Assembly: GCA_002384855.1 (NCBI GenBank) | Contig: DGBP01000081.1 | Span: forward strand, 1 to 23,982 | Length of the DNA stretch: 23,982 bases | Origin: Nocardioidaceae bacterium UBA4001 | GTDB lineage: Bacteria > Actinomycetota > Actinomycetes > Propionibacteriales > Nocardioidaceae | Direction of reading: 5' to 3' | Translations under genes and position numbers: made by a program | Shown: piece after piece, positions 1-6,786 of the stretch | Position numbering within the stretch: the stretch's first letter is position 1 | Layout of the letters: each line of letters opens with the position of its first letter | The notes under the pieces: generated by a model | Seen by the model: only the letters and a program-made list of their open reading frames with translations | What the model was told of the DNA's origin: nothing | Database searches by the model: none

Positions 1-17
1 TGGTTGATCTGTCAACT

Positions 18-46
18 ACTATCCTTCAACTTAGATGAAAAGTCAA
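18..46 (-). promoter_or_regulatory. Putative promoter with operator-like repeats for a gene off the left edge
   Basis: Read on the minus strand, a TTGACT -35-like hexamer (46-41) is followed after exactly 17 nt by GATAGT (23-18). These match 5 of 6 and 4 of 6 consensus positions. The surrounding 60 bases are only 38% GC, unlike the rest of the window. TTGA/TCAA half-sites overlap the promoter: GTTGA-4 nt-TCAAC at 3-16, an imperfect dyad TTCA...TGAA at 25-39, and GTCAACTA repeated at 11-18 and 42-49. This resembles operators of MarR/HxlR-like repressors, but that assignment is inference. The start codon of the controlled gene would lie outside the window. Confidence 0.5.
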
Positions 47-158
47 CTATTCCTGAAGGGGATCCGTCTCGGGTCCAGGCCAGTCGTCCGCCGGTGTTCG
101 ACGGGCGGTCGACGGGCGGACGGGACCAGCGGCCGCAAGCCGGGGTCGAACGGCCCTG

Positions 159-174
159 CGGGCAGACCTGCCCG
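159..174. repeat. Short perfect inverted repeat upstream of the first gene
   Basis: Two 7-bp arms (CGGGCAG at 159-165 and CTGCCCG at 168-174) are separated by only two bases. The repeat sits just upstream of the -10-like TAGCGT at 181-186, where a regulator could bind, or it could form a small hairpin. GC-rich DNA produces such dyads by chance, so the role is uncertain. Confidence 0.3.
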
Positions 175-180
175 GGGTCA

Positions 181-186
181 TAGCGT
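181..186 (+). promoter_or_regulatory. -10-like TAGCGT, probable leaderless start
   Basis: TAGCGT fits TANNNT and ends 6 nt before the ATG at 193, which would put the transcription start at or next to the start codon. No Shine-Dalgarno sequence precedes that ATG, which supports leaderless translation. No clear -35 is visible. Confidence 0.4.
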
Positions 187-192
187 CGAGAC

Positions 193-435
193 ATGCAGAG
201 CACGATGAACGCCCTTCGACGACGTCTCCGCGAGCACAGGCGGGAGCGCACTGAGCTCCTTGTCCTCGACGGCCGGGTGGGCTGTCCCCGGTCGACGACG
301 GGTCGCGTGGACCTCGAGCGCTGCCTGTCCTGCCCGCTGCTCTCGGACATCCGCACCGACGACGCGGGCCGGTCCTGGGTCGTCTGCAAGCCGGCCACCC
401 ACCTGGTCACCGCCGAGGAGCTCCGCGCCATCTGA
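193..435 (+). CDS. Small cysteine-containing hypothetical protein
   Basis: This 80-residue protein is not assigned to a named family. It starts with a basic stretch (residues 9-19, rich in Arg) and has four cysteines: C31, the pair C44-x2-C47, and C65. That spacing could hold a zinc ion or a small Fe-S cluster, but this is inference. It has no signal peptide or membrane segment. The ATG at 193 is preceded by TAGCGT six bases upstream and no ribosome binding site, so a leaderless message is likely; an in-frame ATG at 205 is the alternative. The reverse-strand reading of this stretch is less protein-like. It diverges from the presumed gene leaving the left edge, so the two may share control. 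Confidence 0.6.
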   Translation: MQSTMNALRRRLREHRRERTELLVLDGRVGCPRSTTGRVDLERCLSCPLLSDIRTDDAGRSWVVCKPATHLVTAEELRAI

Positions 436-483
436 CGGCCGAGGCGGGTTTCGACGCCGGCGAGGGTGCTCGACCGGCGAGGG

Positions 484-864
484 TCAGGTGCAGGCATCGA
501 TCAGCGCCTGGTTGGCCTCGCGCAGGTCGGTGAGCTCGATCTGCTCGCCACGCTGCGCGCGCTCGGCAAGGCCCTGCATGTTCGCCACCAGGTCGTCGAC
601 CGCGCGCTCGGCGTCGGCGCCGTCGATCTCCGACGCCTTCTGCTCGACGTCCGTCGCGGCCTCGCGGAGGGTCCGCTCGAGCTTGCGCGGGCTGTTCGCG
701 TCGCGCTGCACGTCGTCGAGCCAGCCCGCGGAGGTCTGGGCGAGGTTCGCGCAGGCCTTGGCGTTGGACACCAAACGGTCGGCGTCCTCCGAGCAGCCGG
801 TGACGGTCACGGCGAGCAGGACGGCGGCGACGGACGCCGTACGAAGGCTGAGCCTGGAGCCCAC
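484..864 (-). CDS. Putative secreted lipoprotein
   Basis: The product is a 126-residue exported protein of unknown function. Residues 1-23 form a lipoprotein signal: a short basic start, a hydrophobic core (residues 10-22) and a V-T-G-C lipobox with C24 as the lipidated residue. It should therefore be anchored on the outer face of the cytoplasmic membrane. The rest (about 27-126) is charged and predicted by eye to be largely helical, with two further cysteines (C38, C125) that could form a disulfide. The GTG start at 864 is chosen because GGAAGGGGG lies a few bases upstream and the signal peptide then has normal length. It is transcribed away from the CPBP protease gene across a 144-bp divergent region. 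No enzymatic motif is visible. Confidence 0.75.
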   Translation of the reverse strand: MGSRLSLRTASVAAVLLAVTVTGCSEDADRLVSNAKACANLAQTSAGWLDDVQRDANSPRKLERTLREAATDVEQKASEIDGADAERAVDDLVANMQGLAERAQRGEQIELTDLREANQALIDACT

Positions 865-965
865 GGGGCCCCCTTCCGAGAGTCGGCTGCAGGGTCGCTG
901 CGGAACCCCACGCGCCCGGGATCCGATGCGTGGGCCAGGTTGCCCGAAGGCCGTGCGGGCCAAAC

Positions 966-981
966 CCCGGACCAATCCGGG
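966..981. repeat. Perfect 6-bp inverted repeat with tetraloop in divergent region
   Basis: CCCGGA (966-971) and TCCGGG (976-981) flank CCAA. The dyad lies in the 144-bp gap between the divergent lipoprotein and CPBP genes, 27 nt before the chosen CPBP start. It may be an operator for either gene; no function can be assigned from sequence alone. Confidence 0.3.
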
Positions 982-1008
982 CTTGTCCGTCCTGACCACA
1001 CTGGAAGG

Positions 1009-1767
1009 GTGAGCTCGCTCGACCGCTGCCCGTCCTGCACGACCAGAACCGCCACGGTGCGGGACTTCCTGCAGCGCCGCACGCCGCTGATCGCCACCGG
1101 CGCCGTGGTCGCGGGACTGGCCGGGATCAACGTCGCCAAGCACGTCGCCCCGTCCACCAGCCTGGCCCTCGGGGTCGGCGCCACCGCGGCCCTGCTCGTG
1201 GCCGCCCGGGCGAGCGGGCTGAGCTGGGCCGATCTCGGCCTCGACCGAGACCGGCTCTGGCACGGCGTGCTGTGGGGTGGTGGGGCGATCCTGGCGGTCG
1301 GAGCGGTGTACGCCGGCGGCCTGTTCCTCCCGATCACACGCGAGCTGTTCTTGGACGCCCGCTACCAGCTCGAGGCCGCCGACGCCCTCAGGACCGCCTT
1401 CGTCGCGATCCCGCTGGGCACCGTTCTCCTGGAGGAGGTCGCCTTCCGGTCGGTCCTGTGGGGGATGCTCGAGAGGCACATGAGCACGAACCGGGCGCTC
1501 CTCGCCTCCTCCGCCCTCTTCGGGCTCTGGCACGTCCTGCCGTCGCTGGACTTCGCCGCCGCCCGGGGTGCCGCCGCGCCCAGCCCGGCGGCCACCGCGT
1601 TGGTCGTGCTCGGCACGGTCGCGTTCACGACCGCCGGCGGCGTCGTCGCCGGAGAGCTGAGGCGACGCAGCGGCCACGTCCTCGCGAGCGCCGGGATGCA
1701 CTGGGCGACCAACGCGCTGGGCGTGCTCGGCGGGCTCGTCGCCTGGCGCATGGTCAGCGGCGGGTAG
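1009..1767 (+). CDS. CPBP family intramembrane metalloprotease
   Basis: This is a 252-residue multi-pass membrane protein of the CPBP (Abi/CAAX protease and bacteriocin-processing) family. The family motifs are in order: E142-E143-x3-R147, then F171-x3-H175, then H231-x3-N235, which supply the glutamates, histidines and asparagine of the active site. Hydrophobic segments lie around 28-46, 52-68, 86-106, 126-141, 163-175, 196-213 and 226-246. Members cleave substrates within the membrane, but the substrate here cannot be predicted. The GTG at 1009 is chosen because a weak ANNNT -10-like CACACT (997-1002) lies six bases upstream, suggesting a leaderless message. The GTG at 1057 would remove an N-terminal C-x2-C (C7, C10) and is a reasonable alternative. 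The gene ends 14 bp from the convergent oxidase-like gene. Confidence 0.8.
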   Translation: MSSLDRCPSCTTRTATVRDFLQRRTPLIATGAVVAGLAGINVAKHVAPSTSLALGVGATAALLVAARASGLSWADLGLDRDRLWHGVLWGGGAILAVGAVYAGGLFLPITRELFLDARYQLEAADALRTAFVAIPLGTVLLEEVAFRSVLWGMLERHMSTNRALLASSALFGLWHVLPSLDFAAARGAAAPSPAATALVVLGTVAFTTAGGVVAGELRRRSGHVLASAGMHWATNALGVLGGLVAWRMVSGG

Positions 1768-1781
1768 GCCTCGCCGCCCCT

Positions 1782-2180
1782 TCAGCGGCAGATCTTGCGG
1801 CCGCTGACGTCGCGCAGGGGCAGCCGCAAGTACAGGTCGCGCCGCCCCTCCGCCCAGACGGCCGGATCGTCGCGGGACTTGATCTCGCGAACCTCGTCGT
1901 ACTCCTCGACCATCTCCGCGTGCCCGCGCACGACCGCGCTGCACCCGGTGCACCGCACCTCGTCGATCTCGTCGACCTCGAAGGCCACCTCGTGGTCTCG
2001 GCCGTACGTGCCCAGCTCGCTGTAGGGGGTGGTCCGGAAGACGATGTTGCCCTGGTGCAGCTTGTAGTTGACCGGGACGATCCGCGGGCCCATCGTGGTG
2101 CAGAGCGCGACCCGGCCTACGACGTGCCGCTCGAGGATCTCCACGCACTGTTCGCGCGACAACTCGTCGAGCTGGGTCAT
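1782..2180 (-). CDS. Pyridoxamine 5'-phosphate oxidase family protein
   Basis: This 132-residue protein has the split beta-barrel flavin-binding fold of the pyridoxamine-phosphate-oxidase-like superfamily. The recognisable core is G22-R23-V24-A25 followed by the P33-R-I-V-P-V-N motif (about 33-38) and the strand with G44-N-I-V-F-R-T (44-50). Such proteins bind FMN, F420 or haem and reduce or bind small molecules. Which cofactor is used here cannot be read from sequence, although npdG at 4184 shows the cell handles F420. The ATG at 2180 is preferred over an ATG six codons upstream because GAGGAGT lies at the right distance before it. It is divergent from the alpha/beta hydrolase gene. Confidence 0.8.
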   Translation of the reverse strand: MTQLDELSREQCVEILERHVVGRVALCTTMGPRIVPVNYKLHQGNIVFRTTPYSELGTYGRDHEVAFEVDEIDEVRCTGCSAVVRGHAEMVEEYDEVREIKSRDDPAVWAEGRRDLYLRLPLRDVSGRKICR

Positions 2181-2341
2181 GACGGCACTCCTCCTCATGG
2201 ATGCGACGGTCCGGTCACGACACGTCGCGTCCGGGCGCCGAGGTGCGACCAGCCCGCATCTTTCGAGACTCGCACCGCGGGCGACGAGCCGCCAGGGGCA
2301 GACGTCCCGCAACGGACAGTGCGAACGATCGGGACATGGGA

Positions 2342-2377
2342 GACGACGTGCCGTTCGGGTGGAGCGCCCACGTCGTC
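2342..2377. repeat. 9-bp inverted repeat upstream of the hydrolase gene
   Basis: GACGACGTG (2342-2350) and CACGTCGTC (2369-2377) form a perfect 9-bp inverted repeat with an 18-bp spacer, ending 16 nt before the ATG at 2394. It may be an operator dyad or, if transcription starts upstream, a 5' leader hairpin. The GAGAAT at 2382-2387 just after it is a possible -10 for a leaderless message. Confidence 0.4.
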
Positions 2378-2393
2378 CTGGGAGAATGGGGGC

Positions 2394-4103
2394 ATGCTCC
2401 AGGCGGTCCGCGACCAGTCCCCGCAACAGCGGGCCGGTCGCCGTACCCGCCTGCGCCACCCGAGCTACAGCCTGGCCGGCTCGACGCTCGCCCTGCTGTT
2501 CGGCGTTGCCTCCTTCACCCCGTCGCTGGCGCCGCGGGACTGGCTGTGGCAGGGGCTCGTCGCGGGCGTCAGTGCGGCCGGCGGCTACCTGCTCGGCGTG
2601 CTGCTCGCCTGGGTCGTGGGCCTGGCCGTCCGGCACCGCCTCTCCGCGGCGGTGAGGCGCCGGCTGTGGATCGCGCTGGCCGCGGTCGGCCTGCCGCTGG
2701 TGGTCTGGAGCCTGTGGCAGGGCCAACGGTGGCAGCGCGACCTCCACCTGCTCATGGAGCGGACCCCGCCGGAGTCCTACGCGTGGGTGCGCATCCTCGT
2801 GCTCGCCTCGCTGGTCTTCGTGTCGCTGGTCGCCATCGGCCGTGGCCTGGCCGAGCTGGTGCGGATCGTCACCCGGCGGCTGGCCCCGCTCGTGCCCGAG
2901 CCGCTGGCCGGGCCGCTGGCGTTCCTGGTCGTCGTGATCGTGCTGGTGACGGTGAACAACGGCGTCTTCTGGCGGGGCGTGCAGGTGGTGGCCAACGCCG
3001 CCTTCGGCGCGGCCAACGGCAGCACCTTCGCGTGGACCACCCGACCGACCGTGCCGGAGCGCTCGGGCACGCCCGAGTCCCTGGTCTCGTGGGGCTCGCT
3101 CGGGCGGCAGGGCCGGGAGTTCGTCGGGTCCGGCCCGAGCGTGCAGGATCTCGCCGCGTTCTCCGGCGAGCCGGCCCGCGAGCCGGTGCGGGTGTACGTC
3201 GGGCTCCGTTCGGGCGGGTCCACCCGGGACCGGGCCGAGCTCGCGGTGCGTGAGCTGAGACGGGCGGGTGCCTTCGAGCGTGAGGTGCTCGTCGTGGCCA
3301 CCACGACCGGTACGGGCTTCGTCGACCCGGCGGCCGCCGAGGCGATCGAGTACCTGTACAACGGCGACAGTGCGGTCGTGGGCATCCAGTACTCCTACTT
3401 CCCGAGCTTCCTCTCGCTCGCGGTCGACCACGAGCTCGCCGAGGAGGCCGGCCGTGAGCTCTTCAACCGGGTTCACGACGCATGGGCGGCACTGCCGGAG
3501 AACCGGCGGCCTCGGCTCCTGGTGACCGGGACGAGCCTGGGTGTCTTCGGGTCGGAGGCGGCCTTCAGTGGCGAGGCCGACCTGCGCCTGCGGACCGACG
3601 GCGTCGTGTGGGCCGGCCCGCCGAACTTCAGCGCCCTGCACCGGTGGTTCGTGGAGAACCGCGACCCCGGCACCCCCGAGTGGCGACCGGAGTACGACGG
3701 CGCGCGGGCGATCGACTTCATCGGCGACTCCGAGCCTGGAGAGGAGGCGCTGGGCGAGGCGGAGGTGGTCTACCTGCAGAACGGCTCCGACCCGGTCGTC
3801 CTGTGGAGCCCGTCCCTGCTCTTCACCCGACCGGACTGGCTTTCCGAGCCGCGGGCCCCCGACGTCTCCCCGGACATGTTCTGGATGCCGATCGTGACCT
3901 TCTGGCAGGTCAGCGCAGACCTACCGTCCAACTACGACGTCCCTGCCGGGCACGGCCACCGCTACCTCGAGCTGTACGTCGACGGGTGGGTCACCGTGGT
4001 CCGCCCGGACGGATGGACCCCCCAGGACTCCGAACGCCTGCGGGTCCGGCTGAGGGCGAACCAGGACGAGCGGGACCGTCTGATCGAGGCCGCCGGCGGC
4101 TGA
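2394..4103 (+). CDS. Membrane-anchored alpha/beta-hydrolase family protein
   Basis: The 569-residue protein matches actinobacterial alpha/beta-hydrolases with an N-terminal membrane domain (Abhydrolase_9 type). Hydrophobic helices lie around 29-46, 54-79, 90-108, 132-150 and 172-190. The C-terminal half (about 250-560) begins with V266-R-V-Y-V-G and contains the nucleophile elbow G379-T-S-L-G383, so S381 is the predicted nucleophile. A late histidine in G-H-G-H-R (near 524-528) could complete the triad. Substrate is unknown; related proteins are described as lipid- or ester-directed, which is family inference. The ATG at 2394 is preceded by GGGAG and by GAGAAT, six bases upstream, so the message may be leaderless. 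It stands alone between a divergent oxidase-like gene and the downstream npdG. Confidence 0.85.
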   Translation: MLQAVRDQSPQQRAGRRTRLRHPSYSLAGSTLALLFGVASFTPSLAPRDWLWQGLVAGVSAAGGYLLGVLLAWVVGLAVRHRLSAAVRRRLWIALAAVGLPLVVWSLWQGQRWQRDLHLLMERTPPESYAWVRILVLASLVFVSLVAIGRGLAELVRIVTRRLAPLVPEPLAGPLAFLVVVIVLVTVNNGVFWRGVQVVANAAFGAANGSTFAWTTRPTVPERSGTPESLVSWGSLGRQGREFVGSGPSVQDLAAFSGEPAREPVRVYVGLRSGGSTRDRAELAVRELRRAGAFEREVLVVATTTGTGFVDPAAAEAIEYLYNGDSAVVGIQYSYFPSFLSLAVDHELAEEAGRELFNRVHDAWAALPENRRPRLLVTGTSLGVFGSEAAFSGEADLRLRTDGVVWAGPPNFSALHRWFVENRDPGTPEWRPEYDGARAIDFIGDSEPGEEALGEAEVVYLQNGSDPVVLWSPSLLFTRPDWLSEPRAPDVSPDMFWMPIVTFWQVSADLPSNYDVPAGHGHRYLELYVDGWVTVVRPDGWTPQDSERLRVRLRANQDERDRLIEAAGG

Positions 4104-4183
4104 GGTGACCGACCCTCCCGGCGGGCGCGGCGGCGGTCCCGGGACAATGGGGCGCGCGTCGTACCGTCCACGAAGGGACCCCC

Positions 4184-4849
4184 ATGAGCCTGCTCGAGAA
4201 CCAGACCGTCGCCGTCCTCGGAGGCACCGGGCCGCAGGGCAGGGGCCTGGCCCGCAGGTTCGCCGCGGCCGGACTGCCCGTCGTGATCGGCAGCCGGAGC
4301 GCCGAGCGGGCCGCCTCGACCGCCGAGGAGCTCGCCGGCGCGACCGGTGGGGCCGTGACGGGGGCGGCGAACGCCGAGGCAGCGGCGCAGGGCGACATCG
4401 TGGTGGTCGCGGTGCCGTGGGACGGCCACAAGGAGCTGCTCGTCGAGCTGGCTCCGGTGCTGGTCGGCAAGATCGTCGTGGACTGCGTGAACCCGATGGG
4501 CTTCGACAAGCAGGGGCCCTTCGCGCTCGAGGTGGAGGAGGGCTCGGCCGCCCAGCAGGCGGAGGCGCTGCTGCCCGAGAGCCGGGTCGTAGGTGCCTTC
4601 CACCACGTGAGCGCTGTGCTCCTCGAGGATCCCGCGGTCACGTCCATGGACACCGACGTCATGGTGCTCGGCGACGACCGGGAGGCCACCGACGTGGTCC
4701 GCGAGCTCGCCGACACGATCCCGGGGATGCGCGGCGTCTACGCCGGCCGGCTCCGCAACGCCCACCAGGTGGAGGCGCTGACCTGCAACCTGATCGCGAT
4801 CAACCGCCGCTACAAGGCGCACTCCGGCCTGCGCGTCACCGACGTCTGA
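4184..4849 (+). CDS. npdG: NADPH-dependent F420 reductase (F420H2:NADP+ oxidoreductase)
   Basis: This 221-residue cytoplasmic enzyme transfers hydride between NADP(H) and the deazaflavin F420. An N-terminal Rossmann fold carries the nucleotide loop G13-G-T-G-P-Q-G-R-G21. The G36-S-R-S-A-E-R stretch after the second strand provides the basic and hydroxyl residues that select the 2'-phosphate of NADPH. The middle strand V-V-V-A-V-P-W (84-90) and the C-terminal part with F-H-H-V (about 144-147) follow the family pattern, and the length is normal. GAAGGGACC lies a suitable distance before the ATG at 4184. It begins a run of four same-strand metabolic genes. Its presence implies that the organism makes or uses F420, typical for Actinobacteria. 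Confidence 0.9.
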   Translation: MSLLENQTVAVLGGTGPQGRGLARRFAAAGLPVVIGSRSAERAASTAEELAGATGGAVTGAANAEAAAQGDIVVVAVPWDGHKELLVELAPVLVGKIVVDCVNPMGFDKQGPFALEVEEGSAAQQAEALLPESRVVGAFHHVSAVLLEDPAVTSMDTDVMVLGDDREATDVVRELADTIPGMRGVYAGRLRNAHQVEALTCNLIAINRRYKAHSGLRVTDV

Positions 4850-4940
4850 CCATTCACCGCGAGGGAACACCGTTCGCTCCCGACGGGATCCTGCCCTGGG
4901 GGAGGGACCGTTCTCCGGGGAGGCTCGGCGACGGGCCGGT

Positions 4941-4946
4941 TAGTGT
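4941..4946 (+). promoter_or_regulatory. -10-like TAGTGT before gpgS
   Basis: TAGTGT fits TANNNT and ends 7 nt before the GTG at 4954, consistent with transcription starting at or just before the start codon. GAGGGGC between them could also act as a ribosome binding site if transcription starts further upstream from npdG. Confidence 0.4.
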
Positions 4947-4953
4947 GAGGGGC

Positions 4954-5922
4954 GTGTCCGCTGCACCGTCCCCGCGCCCGTCGTACCGCTGGACCGACTG
5001 GACCGTCGAGGACCTGCTCGAGGCCAAGAGGGGCCGCGCCACCTCGGTGAGCCTGGTTCTGCCGGCCCGCGACGAGGCCCCCACCGTCGGGGGCATCGTG
5101 ACCCGGGTGCGCGAGGAGCTCGTGGACCGGGTGCCGCTCGTCGACGAGATCGTGGTGATCGACTCCGACTCCTCCGACGCCACCGCTGCGGTCGCCCGGG
5201 ACGCGGGAGCGACCGTGCACGCCGCCGCCGGGGTCCGGCCCGAGCTGGGTGCCCGGGCCGGCAAGGGCGAGGCGATGTGGAAGTCGTTGTTCGTGACCCG
5301 CGGCGACCTCCTCGTGTTCATGGACGCCGACCTCACCGAGTGGGGCCCGCACTTCGTCACCGGCCTCCTCGGCCCGCTGCTCGCGGAGGACGCCTCGCTG
5401 GTGAAGGGCTTCTACGACCGCCCGATGGGGGAGGTCACCAGCCCGCGCGGCGAGCTGCCGTCCGAAGGCGGCCGGGTGACCGAGCTCGTGGCGCGGCCGC
5501 TGCTCGCCCTGCACTGGCCCGACCTCGCGGGCGTCGTCCAACCCCTTGCCGGGGAGTGGGCGGTGCGGCGCGACCTCCTCGAGCGGCTGCCGGTGCCGAG
5601 CGGGTACGCCGTCGAGCTCGCTGTGCTGGTCGACGCCTACGAGCGACTCGGTCTCGACGCGGTCGCCCAGGTCGACCTCGGCCTGCGCCGCCACGGCCAC
5701 CAGGCGCTCCGGGACCTCGGCGTGATGGCGCTGCAGATCCAGGCGCTGGTGCAGGCACGCACCTCCGGCCGGCCGGGCCCCGATGAGCTGCCGCTGCGGC
5801 AGTACGACTGGGCCACCGGCGCCGCCGTCCCCCTCCACCGCACCGTCGACCTGCGCGAGCGCCCGCCGGCGGTCACCGTCCCCGGCTACGGAGACCGGCG
5901 GCAGGCGGTGGGACCGTGCTGA
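4954..5922 (+). CDS. gpgS: Glucosyl-3-phosphoglycerate synthase
   Basis: This 322-residue GT81-family glycosyltransferase makes glucosyl-3-phosphoglycerate from NDP-glucose and 3-phosphoglycerate, the first step toward glucosylglycerate and, in mycobacteria, methylglucose lipopolysaccharides. The GT-A fold is clear: L35-V-L-P-A-R-D-E-A (35-42) at the nucleotide site, a D70-S-D-S-S-D strand end, the G103-K-G-E-A loop, and the metal-binding D124-A-D126. Further blocks closely follow the mycobacterial enzyme: V150-K-G-F-Y-D-R-P (150-157), and the later G-R-V-T-E-L-V-A-R-P-L-L stretch. The GTG at 4954 gives the normal family length of about 320 residues. Its stop overlaps the start of the folP2-like gene. 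Adjacent gpgS and folP2 also occur in Mycobacterium tuberculosis (Rv1208/Rv1207). Confidence 0.92.
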   Translation: MSAAPSPRPSYRWTDWTVEDLLEAKRGRATSVSLVLPARDEAPTVGGIVTRVREELVDRVPLVDEIVVIDSDSSDATAAVARDAGATVHAAAGVRPELGARAGKGEAMWKSLFVTRGDLLVFMDADLTEWGPHFVTGLLGPLLAEDASLVKGFYDRPMGEVTSPRGELPSEGGRVTELVARPLLALHWPDLAGVVQPLAGEWAVRRDLLERLPVPSGYAVELAVLVDAYERLGLDAVAQVDLGLRRHGHQALRDLGVMALQIQALVQARTSGRPGPDELPLRQYDWATGAAVPLHRTVDLRERPPAVTVPGYGDRRQAVGPC

Positions 5923-6776
5923 GGCTCGGCCGCCACGAGTTCGACGACGACGCGATGCTCGTGATGGCGATCGTCAACCGCACCCCGGACTCCTTCTACG
6001 ACAAGGGCGCCACCTGGGCGGAGGACGCCGCCTTCGACCGGGTCCGCCAGGTGGTCGCCGAGGGGGCCGACATCGTCGACATCGGCGGGGTCAAGGCGGC
6101 GCCGGGCGGGGAGGTCGACGCCGACGAGGAGTCCCGCCGGGTCGTCGGCTTCGTCGAGCGGGTTCGGTCGGAGTTCCCCGAGGTCGTGATCAGTGTCGAC
6201 ACCTGGCGCGCGGAGGTCGGTCGGGCTGTGTGCGAGGCGGGCGCCGACCTGCTCAACGACGCCTGGGGGGGCTACGACCCCGACCTGGCCGCGGTCGCGG
6301 GGGAGTACGACGTCGCGCTCGTGTGCACGCACACCGGCGGCGTGACGCCCCGCACGCGACCGCATCGCGTCGAGTACGACGACGTGGTGGTCGACGCGAT
6401 CGAGCAGACCGTGGCCTACGCCGAGCGCGCCGTCTCCCTCGGCGTCGACCGGCGCAGCGTGATGATCGACCCGGCCCACGACTTCGGGAAGAACACCTGG
6501 CACTCCCTGGAGGTCACCCGGCGCCTCGACGAGATGGCCGGGACCGGCTGGCCGGTGCTGGTGTCCCTGTCGAACAAGGACTTCGTCGGTGAGACCCTCG
6601 ACCGGCCCGTGGGGGAGCGGCTCACCGGGACCCTCGCCGCGACCGCGGTGTGCGCGTGGCACGGGGCGAGGGTCTACCGGGTGCACGAGGTCCCCGAGAC
6701 CAGGCAGGTGCTCGACATGGTCGCCTCGATCCGGGGCATCCGCCCGCCCGCGCGGGTCGTCCGCGGGCTCGCCTGA
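5916..6776 (+). CDS. folP2: FolP2-type dihydropteroate synthase homologue
   Basis: The 286-residue protein has the TIM-barrel fold of dihydropteroate synthase. Conserved parts include V16-M-A-I-V-N-R-T-P-D-S-F (16-27), I53-V-D-I-G-G58, an N-D-A-W-G-G block near 113, a D-P-A-H-D-F-G-K block near 188, and a C-terminal V-H-E-V. The loop after D-I-G-G reads V-K-A-A-P-G-G instead of the E-S-T-R-P-G typical of true synthases. The same replacement is seen in mycobacterial FolP2 (Rv1207), which is reported not to supply normal dihydropteroate synthase activity. The true role is therefore open and may relate to the adjacent GpgS. The GTG at 5916 overlaps the gpgS stop codon by three bases (GTGCTGA), a sign of translational coupling. 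Confidence 0.88.
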   Translation: MLRLGRHEFDDDAMLVMAIVNRTPDSFYDKGATWAEDAAFDRVRQVVAEGADIVDIGGVKAAPGGEVDADEESRRVVGFVERVRSEFPEVVISVDTWRAEVGRAVCEAGADLLNDAWGGYDPDLAAVAGEYDVALVCTHTGGVTPRTRPHRVEYDDVVVDAIEQTVAYAERAVSLGVDRRSVMIDPAHDFGKNTWHSLEVTRRLDEMAGTGWPVLVSLSNKDFVGETLDRPVGERLTGTLAATAVCAWHGARVYRVHEVPETRQVLDMVASIRGIRPPARVVRGLA

Positions 6777-6786
6777 GGAGGAGTGC

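Noticed and set aside
484..2148. Single long minus-strand protein of 554 codons
   Set aside because: Only the last 126 codons (from GTG 864) form a sensible lipoprotein. The upstream part is antisense to the CPBP protease and in the wrong frame for the oxidase-like gene.
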